Positions 13,956 through 25,750 of a stretch of DNA of 64,000 nt are shown piece by piece. The notes beneath the pieces were generated by a model. It did no database searches, was not told the origin of the DNA, and was given only the letters and a program-made list of their open reading frames with translations. Both the position numbers and the translations under genes were made by a program. The DNA lies in contig JAALGZ010000020.1 of NCBI GenBank assembly GCA_015227615.1, positions 62,001 to 126,000 of the forward strand, written 5' to 3'. The DNA is from Labyrinthula sp. Ha. Taxonomy: Eukaryota > Sar > Bigyra > Labyrinthulida > Labyrinthulaceae. Every line of letters starts with the position of its first letter. Positions within the stretch are counted from its first letter, which is position 1.

Positions 13956-14604
13956 CGCCACTAAGTGTAGCATCGAGACTAATGCTACCACTTTAAAATA
14001 TTTTAAAAATTCAAATAGATCCTCAGTAAAAATACAGTATGTATCCCCACTTATAGCCTAAGCAAGAATCATCTATTGATGTTGCTATAATTAATAGGAT
14101 ATACTAAATCAGAAATAACTTAAAGCAGTTTGAATTCTTAGTAACTTATATGAAGAACTGTCAATAATAAGTTTGGTTTGAAGATGATAACATAGTGAAA
14201 ATAGGGTCTGAGAGTTTTGAGGCAATTTAAATGGTAAAACAAGGAATACTTAATGATATTTATACGTCTTATTCGATGTTTATTATCTATTAAAAGTGTG
14301 AATAAAAATTATTTCCTGAACGGAAAAACTATTGTAAATGGAATGGCTTCAGATTCCTTAATATAAGAGCCTTGTATGAATACAAAAATCCTTATATCAA
14401 AGAGAACATACGTTAATTTTGCGCTTTTTCTGCTTCTTGTTAATCAACAGAGCTAGTGCTAAGAATCTTGTAGTGTATCTCGATTAACCAAATTGTTGAG
14501 CTACCTGATTTTCAGTGTTGTGTTGCAAAAGTTAGAACAAAATTAGTATTAAATTATTTTTATTTTTATCTAATTCATATCAAAATACTTTTCCATTGGT
14601 TAGC

Positions 14605-16089
14605 CTATTTTTGTAAATAAAGGCTACGTGCCAGAATTTGGCAAGAAAAGCTTTGAAAAGTAAAGAACTCCCTCAATGTGTATGCTTGGGCATTCAACTG
14701 CGAAAAATATTGATTTAGTTGATATAATCGCTTTGTTTTGTTGGTTTGAGTCTTTGGAGGGAAGTTTGGGAAGTTATCTCTCAGTTTCATTAAGTCATTT
14801 GATCCAACTTCAGTAGCTCGAGCAAAGACACCACGTCGCTAGGCTTCAAAAACAATATGAGATTACCAGCCTTTTGTGAAACAGTAACAGCCTTGAATAT
14901 CGACGATACATTGAATATTCTTCAGTGTTTACCCGACATACCAGTTTATACTTGAAAATACTATTTTGAAATAGAACTCCTTCCACGGATATGGGCACCT
15001 AATGATTAGCACTAGGAAAAACATACAATAGGCAACTCGTACGGTGTTGTGTTCATTTCAAAACAAAGTTCCTTCCGCACACGCTCCTCTTTTAGCCTTG
15101 AGGAAATTAACTTGATTATCTTTGGAACCTGTAAGCAAAATATCTTTGACCCAAAGCACCCAGTTTTATCAGCAATAGGGAGCCTAAGTTACATATTAGT
15201 CTCAATGATTTACATCGGAAGAAAACCGATGAGCTCTTTAAGATTAGGAAGAATTTCTGGCAATATTGGACCAAAGTTATCCATGTGTTTAATCTAAGTT
15301 CAATATTTATTTGAGACGTACCATGATAGGAAGAAACTGTTGAAGCTCATCGAAGTACTCTATCATCAAGTCCATATGTTGAACCATTCCATCCTACAGT
15401 CGAATAATTTACAGTAATACCATCCAAGGGGCAACCTTATCGAGATGAACCATCAGCTGCTCCCAACCTATAATTTAGTAGGAAGCCACTTCCACCTTGT
15501 TTTTCAAGAAACGGTAGGAAATAGGGAATGTATGGAATCAACTCATCGATGTTTCTGAGTAAAATTGGCATGTATGGAATTAGTTTGTCCTATAGCTTTA
15601 TTCTACCTGAATTTGTTTACTGTGTGCGGAGCAATCTTCTTAAAATGTGGTTTCAGTATGTATAACACAGGTCTGTGATTTAATAGAAGGAAGAAATACA
15701 ATATTTCTTCAATGGAGTCGATCAACTTAGGAAAACTGTCACTTAAGTGCTCTTTGGATTCCATGAACATATCCTAAAGCTGAGTGAAGCAAAAGTTTAC
15801 ACCAAAATATCAGCGAGATGGTCTGTTATCTTAAGCCTCAGCAATAACTTTCTAAAGTGAAAAAGAAACTGTCGCTACGTTTTAGGAATCATTAGTATGC
15901 TCATTTTCCAAAGGACTGGCTCAAGAAGATATGGTATTATTCTGGGAAGCTGAAAAATTAGTTTGTTAACCCTAATTTGTATGAAGGGATGAGATTTACC
16001 TGTGAATTGTGCACAAGATCTTTTGCAACGTAGTTATTGATGTTAGGAGAATTGTAAGACTGAGACACAAAAGCTGGAGAGTCGCCCAT
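14605..16089 (-). CDS. PX-domain protein with helical repeats, 12 exons
   Basis: Hidden gene, found only after removing 11 short introns (27-31 nt except the first, 50 nt). Spliced length is 1152 bases, 383 residues, and every phase fits. Exons: 16089-16000, 15949-15879, 15851-15803, 15773-15700, 15672-15621, 15589-15496, 15467-15421, 15393-15322, 15293-15214, 15183-15027, 14998-14867, 14838-14605. The middle consists of repeats of about 11 residues rich in Leu, Pro, His and Asp (DKLIPYMPILL, DELIPYIPYFL, LDKVAPWMDGM). The C-terminal 130 residues form a PX phosphoinositide-binding domain: RRYSRLLLFHKRL carries the RRY signature, FPPK is the proline loop, and RLYQLNQYFSQL the following helix. 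It should act at phosphoinositide-rich endosomal membranes. It lies 124 bases after the Hv1-like gene on the same strand. Exon 2 (residues 31-54) is the least certain part. Confidence 0.82.
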
Positions 16090-16213
16090 TGAGAAACCAT
16101 TGGTATCATTTTTCGTCTATTCAAAAAATTTTGTTGCTAACTGTTTTGCGAGAAAGTTCCAAACGGTTATATTGCAGAACAAATATTATATTTACTTAAC
16201 TTGTGAACGTTCC

Positions 16214-17212
16214 CTAGTGGTTATCAACCTCAAAGAAGCTTTCTGTTTGTTCCTCCAGGATGCTAGATTCGGTAGAAAATTTTGGTTTCATGAGTGAAGG
16301 CTCAGGCTCTGCTCTTCGAAATTGACGGGTCTGGCTCTCTTCCACAATACCTTGTAAGATTTGTCGTCCTTCTTCTCGTATGCTACCCAGACCAGAAAGT
16401 TCATCATGTTTAGATGTTTCCGCCATTGCTTCAGCTGCAATTTTGAGTGCCTCTTCGAGCGTTGCAACGTGTTCTTTTTGATGATCAAACGCACGTTCCA
16501 TTGATTGAACGGCTTTGGCCTCTCTTTTCACCTTACACTTTTCATCCTTGACATCTTGCTTTAAGTTATCAATTTCCAACTGCTTCTCACTGAGAATATC
16601 TTCAACTCTTCTAATATCCTCCTCCATCGTGGATACAATGGCACCTAGAAACCTATATATTCTCCATAGCCTAAAAACATTAACCAAGTTTGCGCGTTGA
16701 ATCATGGCGTGCGTACTATATATAAAGCCACCTCTGACCATCACCAAGAAAAGACCAGAGGTAACATCAAGGGCATATCCCAAATGGGTGAACAATTTCA
16801 AACCAAAGCACGATGCCATTAAAATTGTCTCAAATACATAGCAAAAAAGAAACAAATCCTGTAAATTTTCCATAGTTGACAAGTACATTTCTCTTTCTTC
16901 CGCCTTGATGACCTTGGTTATGCCTGTTCTTGTTAGATTGCTTCCAGCATCTCCAATAAGAGAAAATATCTCATCAAAACTCGTGCTCTTCCGATAAAAA
17001 AGATTAAATGTTATTGCCAAATCAATCAAGTGCAGCACGATCACAGCAAATTGAGCTTCCTGAGTTTGTATTGACTTCCCAAGCCTTGAAAATATACTGT
17101 GATATTCCTGTTTTGCGTGTGCTCTTGTCTTCTCGATCTTAGAGCCCCTAAAGTGAAGAAGACTCTTATCAGCTGTATTTTGTGCTGTCACATCTTCTTT
17201 TTCACAAAACAT
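16214..17212 (-). CDS. Hv1-like voltage-gated proton channel
   Basis: A 332-residue intronless protein with one four-helix voltage-sensor domain and no pore domain, the layout of Hv1 proton channels, which export H+ on depolarisation. S1 spans about residues 55-73 with Asp64 at the place of the Hv1 selectivity-filter aspartate. S2 is about 115-139 (Glu128) and S3 about 144-166 (Asp149). S4 reads FRLWRIYRFLG with Arg181, 184 and 187 at three-residue spacing, almost the animal motif. A coiled coil follows directly (about 195-265), as expected for the dimerising tail. An 85-residue Ser/Glu-rich tail is extra. The S1-S2 loop is long (about 40 residues). It shares a short upstream region with the small membrane protein at 17353, transcribed away from it. 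Confidence 0.83.
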   Translation of the reverse strand: MFCEKEDVTAQNTADKSLLHFRGSKIEKTRAHAKQEYHSIFSRLGKSIQTQEAQFAVIVLHLIDLAITFNLFYRKSTSFDEIFSLIGDAGSNLTRTGITKVIKAEEREMYLSTMENLQDLFLFCYVFETILMASCFGLKLFTHLGYALDVTSGLFLVMVRGGFIYSTHAMIQRANLVNVFRLWRIYRFLGAIVSTMEEDIRRVEDILSEKQLEIDNLKQDVKDEKCKVKREAKAVQSMERAFDHQKEHVATLEEALKIAAEAMAETSKHDELSGLGSIREEGRQILQGIVEESQTRQFRRAEPEPSLMKPKFSTESSILEEQTESFFEVDNH

Positions 17213-17352
17213 TTTTTTTTGTTGATAAACTTCTATTTTTAATTAACGGCCATATTCTCTCACCAGACGCAAATTAAACGGATAATTTGTGATAAGTGGA
17301 GCAATAACGAGTTAATAACGAGTTAGTAACGAATCAAAATTTGAACACCACA

Positions 17353-17586
17353 ATGGAGAAAGAAATTGAAAAAATAGAAGAGGAGGAAAGTGAAGGGCTA
17401 AGTTTGAGCTACGTTATTTTATTTTCCGTATTTGGTCTGGCTTTTCTAACTCCATATTCAATTTGTGTTTACAGAAGAATTCGTACGTTCAATTGGCAAA
17501 AGTATTTTAATAAAGAAGCGGCGAAAGGATTAGTGCAGCGGGCAAAAAATAAGAAAATAGGAAAAGATGAAAACGATGAAGATTAA
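17353..17586 (+). CDS. Small single-pass membrane protein, 77 aa
   Basis: Acidic N-terminus (KEIEKIEEEESEG), one hydrophobic helix of about 22 residues (LSYVILFSVFGLAFLTPYSI), then a basic C-terminal tail ending in an acidic DENDED. I chose the ATG at 17353. I recognise no family; size and layout resemble small organelle-membrane subunits or assembly factors. Its stop overlaps that of the convergent FAM69-like gene: the palindrome TTAA at 17583-17586 supplies TAA on both strands. It is divergent from the Hv1-like gene, about 140 bases away. The tight context supports a real gene. Confidence 0.6.
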   Translation: MEKEIEKIEEEESEGLSLSYVILFSVFGLAFLTPYSICVYRRIRTFNWQKYFNKEAAKGLVQRAKNKKIGKDENDED

Positions 17587-19158
17587 TGATTCCCTTCACA
17601 TATATCCATAGGGACAGTGTAGTAACACGACTCAGAACCTTTATTCCTACAGCAAGAATGTTCACATCTCTTGACAACCCAAGAATCTTTTTTCTTATCA
17701 GACGAATCATAATCCCTTTTGCACATAGTCTTTGGTACAAAATTAACTCCATCATCTTCCAAAGGATCGAACATTCTCCAAGGTGCTAGTTTCCGCTGAT
17801 GCAATCTATCATCTTTATCCTTAAGGAGCTCAATTATCTGGTTTGATGGCAGTTGCTGTATCTTTGAATTCCCCTTACTTGCAGCACATAAACCTAGGGC
17901 AGTTCGAACCATATCAAAATCAGGATAATCTTCATTCAAATTTTGACCCCAAGATATTATTGCTTGTTTGCATGAAGCAAAATTATCAGTGTATCCAGAA
18001 CAATCGTTCTTCCAGGAAAATCCTAAGTTATCAAAGATAACATCAAGTCCAATTATATTATACCTGATAGAATATTGACCTTTTGGAAACATATTCAGTT
18101 GCCAATATTTGTCAACTTCATACTGTTTTAAATTGTGTTTGTTCTGCAGCCTTCTTTGAAACCAAGAAATCTGCTCTTTGTAGGGATTATTAGAGCCTGA
18201 AGGAACAATATCATCTATATCTTGAAGTACAAATGATGTAACTTCGGAAGAATGAAATGCCCTAGTTTTTCGTGTCATCCACTGTCCTTTTTTGAAATCT
18301 ACTAACGTAAGATGAAAGTCTTCATCTAGTGTTTGAAAAGTATCCAGAAGAGAATCTGCTCGTTTCACACATTCCTCAAGGTTTCTAGGTTTAGGTAGAT
18401 CTGTTACTTCTTGATCTATATATTCAACTGCTATAGTGTGAAATCCATCCAAATCTTTACAATAACCATAAAGTTTTGGAAAGAGTTCAATAGGTTTATT
18501 ATTGTGCTCGAGGTTAAACTTTTTCAAAACAGAAAGTGTATTGTTGAATTTTTCTGTATGTTGCGTCCATTTTGGATCCTTACTGTAAATGTTATATTTC
18601 AGAATAATAAGCTCTACATTCTCGTCTGCTTGAATTTGGTTTGCAAATAGACTCTTCAACTTAATTTGGGTTTGTGGTGACAGTTTTGAATAGGAGAATG
18701 ATGGGATAGTAAAAAAAATATTTTTTGTATGTAGCAAAGGTTGTTTTAACCAAAACATTCCTCCTGCTCTAGAAGTTCCTGATTTAGGCAAAGGTTTTCC
18801 GATGTGCTTGTTTTCTCTTAGAAGGGTCGAAAGCCAGTCGCACTGATCATAATCAACTGCTTCTTCCAAAGATAAAGAGCCACTTCCAAGTAATGGCTTT
18901 TTTATTTCTCGAAAATTGTTCTATGCTTAAGAGAATATGAAAAGTTTACTCTCGAGGACTGCTGTAACAAATATATCCTACTAGTTGTAAAAAAAACGCA
19001 TCCAATTGTCAGAAAAACTCCAATAACTAAGAATAAATAAGAACTCAACTTTACCCAGTAGAATTAATCGGCGGTTTCCGAGCTAATAAAATAAAACATT
19101 TTAATTTGAATACATATATGTCGCTTCTTGTCTGTTTGAAAGTTCTTATCCTCTTCAT
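17583..19158 (-). CDS. FAM69/DIPK-like secretory-pathway kinase
   Basis: Four exons (19158-19114, 19082-19055, 19026-18950, 18920-17583) joined over introns of 31, 28 and 29 nt give 495 residues in one frame. The short exons restore a natural start: MKRIRTFKQTR, then a hydrophobic segment at about residues 20-38, a type II signal anchor, so the bulk should lie in the ER/Golgi lumen. The body resembles FAM69/DIPK kinases: ELFPKLYGYCKDLDGFHTIA followed by VEYIDQ, HLTLVDFKKGQW in the catalytic-loop position, and LQDIDDIV where the metal-binding Asp would lie. The tail has a cysteine cluster (KRCEHSCCRN) typical of secreted domains. The Asp of a canonical HRD motif is not obvious, so activity is uncertain. 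The family assignment is by motif pattern only. Confidence 0.68.
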
Positions 19159-20056
19159 TTCATGGAATTGGGCCAAATGGCCTAAGAAAGATATCTTCTG
19201 GGTTTATTCGTTTAGCAAGAAATCCGAACTACAAACATCAAACAGTATAGTTAAGATATACCAAACAGGAATGAGAACTATAGATTACCAGTATCAAAAT
19301 AACTATGGTCTAGAAAAGAAAACTCATCTTCCAGTATTTATTTTGAAATTGAAAACGCAATAGCAAAGATAGATTAATCTTTGAAGTTATGCTATAACTC
19401 GTTCTCAATAGTCTGTGAAAAGTCTCACCATGGTGGAAAATCGGGTTTAGCAATCAATATTTTCAACAGGCACATAAACACTTTATTTTGTTTGTTTCCT
19501 TTTCAGATTTCAAACAGGACCTCTTGGTTCAATGTATATCCAGGAAGGGAGAGACTTCATGTTCGTTGGCAAAAATTTATGTCGCTATGAGCAACTTCAC
19601 TGAAAAAAATAATAGAATTGATTAAAATATTGCTAAAGTTGGTTAACATGTTTGAAAATACCATGGATATGCTGACATAGGAACAGACTTGCTTCTAGGC
19701 TTCTACATGCCAAGAAATGGTGGAGTATGTAGATTCTCTTTCTCTTAAGATTTATTGTGCTCTGTGCACAACTTTTTTTCTTTGAAATGACCTGGACATA
19801 AGCGGCACAAAACCAATGAAATCTAGTATAAACTTATGCTATTAGGGCAAGTTTTGAGAAAGAAATTAAAATACGGAAGAGCATGTGTACGTGTGATTCA
19901 ACTAGATATGGCATGCCCATTAACCTGCGGATGCCAGGTGTGACTCAGCCAATGTAGACTAAGGAGCTCGCTTTACTATCTCAAAGTATTTTTGACCATT
20001 TCACAATCAAACATAATGCAATATTATTTCTTTGTAATTACTGACTTAGTTTTTGC

Positions 20057-20180
20057 TCTTATTACAAGAACTAAACTCACAGGGCCACCAACCACTGCGG
20101 GAAAGCGTCAATCCAAGAAGGTCGCTCTTGTCACAGTGATCAGGAACTCCAAGAGCATGACTTCTTTATTGGCAGCATAA
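20057..20180 (+). mobile_element. Possible transposase C-terminal remnant
   Basis: A GC-rich 41-codon open stretch in AT-rich DNA ends with AGKRQSKKVALVTVIRNSK and a short alanine-rich tail. This recalls the C-terminal GKxxKVALVAVMRK block of bacterial IS110-family transposases. Nothing else of such an element (N-terminal DEDD domain, ends) is recognisable nearby. It may be a chance likeness; the composition contrast is the only support besides the motif. Confidence 0.18.
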
Positions 20181-21973
20181 TTGAATCCAACTAACTGCTT
20201 ATGTTAACGAGTAGAGAGAGAGAATCCAAGAGTTGGTTCTTGAGCTAGCAAACGAAACGCGACTAATGATTTGAAACGCTTACATAACACAGGAATGACT
20301 TAGAAGAGAAAGTTTAAACCATTCAGAAAGGAATTAAGAAATTGCACCGAGAATTATAGCAAGAGGTATGTTAAATTACTTTTGGAGAGGCTAATATCTA
20401 AATCTTAATAAAAGCTAGTAGCAGTATAAACAAACTCGGTCATTCTCCAAAATCTAATGGTAACGGCTTACTATTACAGCTGTTATACAAATATAGGGCT
20501 TCAGAGTAATAAATCATAACTTAAAGACATGAAAACCTAGACAAAGAGGATATATCACCATCCATTCCAGAACTAAGAAACATAAAATTTGAAAACTAGA
20601 ACACCTTCTAACAAGCAACTAACATTAAATAATAAATTTCTTAAAATTCGACACAGTTTCGGAGCTTTTCTGATAAAAAAGTTCGTCTACCATACCAACC
20701 ACATTAAAATTGAGCGAAGTAATAAGAATGTTTTATAAAATGGATTAAATTAGTTCAATGTACACTTATAAAACTATAAAATGTAGAAAGGATTAAAGAG
20801 AATTTAGTAGAGGTAACGCATGTATAAGAAGCAGTCATCACCCATCCCCCATGTTCTTCCTATCCATCCAGAACATCCTCAAAGAACAAGTCATTTAAAA
20901 ACACAGTAACCATAGATACAGAGGTACAACTAACAAGCAGCGTGAGATCATATGAGATGTATGCGTTGAAACAGATTCAAACCCATTCAGATGCAACAGC
21001 ACCAGAAACAACCAAATTGCACTGGAGTTTGGGAACATATGAGATACTAAAGTAGTTATAGATATTTTCATATTACCTTTTCCCCCCTATAGAAAATATT
21101 CTCGGAAGTTCACCTCCAACTGTAACTAACCCTTAGCTATACCTTGGCTATTTTCAGACTCTTTTGTCCTTTCTCCCTCACTGCTCGCAGAGTATGTATA
21201 CTCGACCTCACCTTTTTCCATCCCATGATACATATTTTCCCCAACCCTTCCATGATCAAACTGGAAATCAAAGTTACTGAAAACAAGTTACAAAAAGGAA
21301 TTCTTAGCCCAAAATCCACTGCAATGTCCATACTCAATCCCACCGGGTCACTCCGATCCTCCCTGTGCATACACAGTTTGCTTCCTGCTAACCAGTTACC
21401 TGCTCCGATCGATCCACGATAAGGAAAACTTCCTAGAGAAAAAGACCCTTTCAGTATGAATTCCAGACTAAACTCTGGTATGTCCTCTATCCTTTCCATG
21501 AAAATAAGGTTCTTAATGGATGTAATTGAACCTTTCACCACCATGATCATGCTGTCATGAAATTATCTATACCTTTTACTTCGTTTTTAATTTATTGATT
21601 TTTCGAAATGTCATAAAATCAGATATAATCAAGAAAATTGCAAACGGGCACTCAATGTTACCGGGTGTAGAATGTACAAATTAAGACCGGTACTTAAATA
21701 TTACTAAACATTACTACCCAAGCAAAAAATGAATTATTAGTAATTGCTTCGTGTTTGATAGGGTTGAGAACCGGATTAGACCAAGCATGGTCCAACGAAC
21801 TATCGGTAATGGCAACCCACCATGAAAAAAATAATATATATCAAGGCTTTTTACCTAAATATTTTCCCAATATAGCTCTGCGGTAGAACGGTAGGATTTG
21901 TTTATGGAAATACCGCGGTTGGTTGGTCAGAGTGAAAAAAAATCTTAACGGAGGAGTTGAGTATCCTTCTACT

Positions 21974-22110
21974 CACTCAAAGTCGATTTTAAGAATTTTG
22001 AAGCTCCCGAAAATTCAGTCATAGACTTTGAAATCCTCGTTTTAAAATTGTTTGGGTGTTCTTAAAGTTTTTTAGTCAACTCCTCAACGAATTTTTCATT
22101 CCTCACTCAG
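21974..22110. repeat. Dispersed repeat, copy B
   Basis: Second copy of the sequence at 13849-13955, same orientation. It is bracketed by a perfect 10-bp inverted repeat (GAGGAGTTGA at 21951-21960 and its complement at 22076-22085). Copy A has a shorter inverted repeat in the matching place. This fits a small foldback or MITE-like element, but two diverged copies are little evidence. Confidence 0.45.
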
Positions 22111-24922
22111 ATTGGTATCTTACATTATACTGTCAACTGGGAAGTTTCACAAGAACCAAATGAAACCAGATGAGGACTAAATCTGTACATCTAACTGTAG
22201 TACAAATTCTTCAAGAATTCTTGTACTATGTACTCCACTAAGAAACTATATGGCCCATGATATGGTATAATTTATTATTGAAGCATTTTATAATTGTATT
22301 ACTACGATAAGGTTTTAGGTTGAACTATTATGGTAAGTAACGGTATTATCACCAAGTTATCTCACGCTGTTTCTCTACATATCGCACACAACAAAATAAA
22401 TATATATTGTGCGCAGCAGCACTATCAAAACTTTGTGGTACAACTCAATATAAGACATTGAGACAAGAAATATCGTAAGAACTAATTACCTAGCATGGCT
22501 TCTACTACTTTCAGAACTAGAAACCAAATGAGCAAGTCAAAAAAGAACAATACAATACTTGTATTAATAAGAAATGTTGCTTTGGCTCATCACAAATAGT
22601 AAATATATTCCTTAAAAATATATTAATCACCTCCTTAACTTTTTATATGTTTTTCAGCATCAAGAGAGTAAACTGCGCAGTCATGTTTGCGCTTCTAACT
22701 TCAAAATAACAGAATCTGAATAAAATATACCGAGACTTCCGAACTGTTTTCTTATAGTTCCTTAAAACATTCCTCAAGAATTTTTTAAAAAGATATATAT
22801 TCTTAACACTTGTGACATTAAGGGGCAAAGTCTCATTGAGGTTTCTTTGCTGTCCTACATTCAGCTGATCAAAACCTAAGATCACAAATTCGATATTCAA
22901 AAGAGAAATCAAGGTAATATTGATTTCAGACAATTATGTATACTAGATGATGATATATGTTGAAGGATAGAACATGGTACAATTATTAAAGGGAAAACAT
23001 TTCACGCGATACCAACACGATAAAAGTTAAAGTGTTGATGCAGCTTCTTTCATCCAAACACGTGGCGGTTATAATTGAATATCCCTTAAAGAGGTTGAAG
23101 ACGATTGTGATTATTTAAGTCACAATAGTAAGAGCACTTTATAGGTACAAAAGGTTCGATCTGGTGCATTTTTTTTAAATACTGGATATTTACTAACTTT
23201 AAATTCTTTGGTAATCCATCCATGAGTGGAAACCGTTCAACAAATATATGAATCAGGATAAATATTATATAAAACCTACAACACCAACATAATTGCTTCC
23301 TTTTAATGTTGGATGAAAATGGTGGTTTCATGTTTTTATAAAGTATATTGCTACAGCGGTCTTGCGATTGTTTCATATATCAGAACTACCAGAAATCAGA
23401 TTTGAAACTATACCATAATGACACAAGCTATATTTCATCAAAAAGTTAAAATTTAGGTTTAAAAGCAATTTACTAAAGAAACTAGGGCTAATTATGAGAT
23501 CATGGTGACTTTAGTCATATACATTAAATTCCAGGTAGCAGTCTTCAAAAAATCCATAGAAACCTACTTACTTCTCTGAGCTCTTCTTATAAGCTCGATC
23601 GAATAACCCCAGAAAATGTAATTGTTATTCATTCTTTTATTCCTTTCTTAATCATACGAGGTAGTGGTATCGCTCAACTCAGGATCGGTGTATATGCGCA
23701 AGAACTACCTGTTGTTAGCTACATTATCTACACTTTCAAAGTCTCTGGCACGTCGAATATTTCATGCCGGATATTCTTTAATTCAGCATTTATGCTGCAC
23801 AGGATAGATACAAGATGCTGATGAATGGATGGTGGTCGAGTTAGCGCATAGGGTCAAGCCTTGAGGGAAGCGGATGAGATGTTAACATATTTACTCCATA
23901 GAGCCACGACTATCAGATAGGATGTATTATACACTTGAAAAGGAATTTTAAAATTTAGGAAGATGATTAACTTTTTACTGATGCTTTCCTGAATAGAATG
24001 GTTTAAGGTTAAATATTCATTAAGAAACAGAGAGGAAAAAGGAATTATATTTTAAGGGACGATTTGCTTGGCTCAGGAGTTTATATCTAGAGACAGAAGA
24101 TATCATCAAGATCCGACTAGGTTCCCATTATAATATAAGATGGCACACCGCCGTAGTTATAACTATATTCTTGCTTGACTTAAATAATAAAAATAACAGT
24201 TATCTGAAAACATCCTTATCTTAACTGAGAATATTCTTAGGGAAACAGAAAATCTTCCCTATGCTGCAATTGCATTTTTCCTAGTGGAATGTACATCAGT
24301 TAACTGAATTAAAATTTAATGAGCAAGATAGAAACTAATTTACCTAAACATCGTCTACGAAAACTTCCTTTTAGGGCAACTAGTTTAAATATAAGCCCGC
24401 GAATTACTCTATAGGTAAGGAGCTGAGCCCAACTCATTCTTAGAGGTTATCTTCTTGTCCAAAGTCGAACAAGATTTTTAGGATTTGAAAACGCCATCAG
24501 GTAAAGTGTATAACAATTCAATTCTCAAATGATGCAATTTATATCTAAGAGACTGCTAAATATTATATGAAATAATAAACATTCCCCTAGAACTAAAAGA
24601 CCGAAGAAAGAATGTAATTCATTATGTTGAACAAGATTTACCAAAACAGACTACGTAGTAATTAATGCGCTAAATCAAAGAATGAGATATTTTTCTACAA
24701 TATCTAATATTGGAATAAACTTTCAATAAATGGGAACAAAATTTGGAAGAAATAGAGAAGTTATTATTTACTAGTCGGTAATATATACATGTGTATATGA
24801 CTGAAACTAAGAAATTCAAGGCGCACCTCCTAAGCTTCAAATAGAATATATACTTATTTTTTATCAATATCTTAAAGCTCACAATAAAGCAAAACACAAT
24901 ATGAGCTATAATGCTTTATACC

Positions 24923-25189
24923 TTACAAGCTCTGCGTTAATGTTTTCCAATTATGTTTGCTATTCTCTTTATGAAGTTTGACCTGGTAGTTTGGTATTGG
25001 GTGAAGAGGGATTACAACTTCCTCCCAAGATATTTTATCCATTATTTTGTTGATCCCTAACTCGCTCATGTTTTTAAGGGAATTTTCTATTTTATTATTA
25101 TATCTATGCCATTTTCTAAAACCTTATCATCTCGACTTTTATCCGAATAAGAATATATATTTTTCGTAACTTTTATAATTCTTTTTAAA
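24923..25189 (-). CDS. Weak candidate coding exons
   Basis: One minus-strand frame is open for about 88 codons apart from a single TAG. A 36-nt GT-AG segment, length divisible by three, could remove that stop. The clearest part reads ISWEEVVIPLHPIPNYQVKL and looks like ordinary protein, with mixed codons in AT-rich DNA. No family is recognised and no start codon can be fixed upstream. It may be the end of an intron-rich gene or chance. Confidence 0.2.
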
Positions 25190-25750
25190 ATGGAAAAAGG
25201 TAACTGATAATCAAATAAGGTAAATATGGATAACTAAAATTTTCATGTACCTAATAATATTGAGCTAAACAATAAATAGGATAAAAACAACGAAAAGGAT
25301 TGCATTTACCCTAATGTCCTGTACAAAAAAAACAAATTACTCTCCATTATGAGGCAAGATATAAACATTATATTATAATATTGTTAAGCAATTCTACCTT
25401 GTTAGGAGAGGTACTCTCATTATGGCAAGATTCTAGAAGAACCCACAGGTACTGTAACATATTTCCTCTTCCAATTTTGCATCAAAGAGCATGCTAGCTC
25501 TGGTTTCGAAACTCTGGCACGAATCATTTAAGGAGTTGCATAAAATAATTGCTAGTGTAAATAACAACACCTTATTATCATACATAAGGAAATTCTAAAA
25601 GGTTGCGGTGAATGTTGGAGTCCACTATAGCACCTCTAAAACTTGAAATGGTGAATTACCGTGATATTCGGCTGTAAGACACATGCTATTTTTTATTGGC
25701 TGGAGTTCTACCAATAAAGATTAGACACTTCATATAAAAGAAAAACTACA

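Larger units (their letters stand above)
6798..14604. other. 7.8 kb gene-poor stretch
   Basis: AT-rich DNA between islands 1 and 2, with no gene I can support. It includes a short tandem repeat (8.03-8.08 kb) and one copy of a dispersed repeat (13.85-13.96 kb). The longest open frame (112 codons near 11.8 kb) has no family resemblance and is in the range expected by chance. Between about 9.4 and 13.0 kb the + strand is A/C-rich in patches with short open runs broken by many stops. Decayed coding or mobile DNA is possible there, but I cannot name a family. Confidence 0.4.
19159..25750. other. 6.6 kb gene-poor stretch
   Basis: AT-rich DNA with no firm gene. GC-richer patches occur at 20.06-20.18 kb (listed) and 20.9-21.55 kb. 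The second patch contains a 137-codon frame on the minus strand (21550-21137) and a further open run at about 20.88-21.05 kb, with no recognisable motif. Copy B of the dispersed repeat is at 21.97-22.11 kb. The two 96-codon frames near 22.8 and 23.2 kb show no family features. A weak candidate exon is at 24.92-25.19 kb. Confidence 0.4.

Noticed and set aside
15049-15297. 82-codon + strand frame
   Set aside because: It is the antisense of the PX gene exons, which have domain support.
21137-21550. 137-codon minus-strand frame in a GC-richer patch
   Set aside because: Longer than most chance frames, but the sequence shows no recognisable domain, and the opposite strand is also open for 92 codons over much of the same stretch.
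23140-23180. GGTTCGATC block resembling a tRNA T-loop
   Set aside because: The flanking bases do not form a T-stem, acceptor or anticodon arm.
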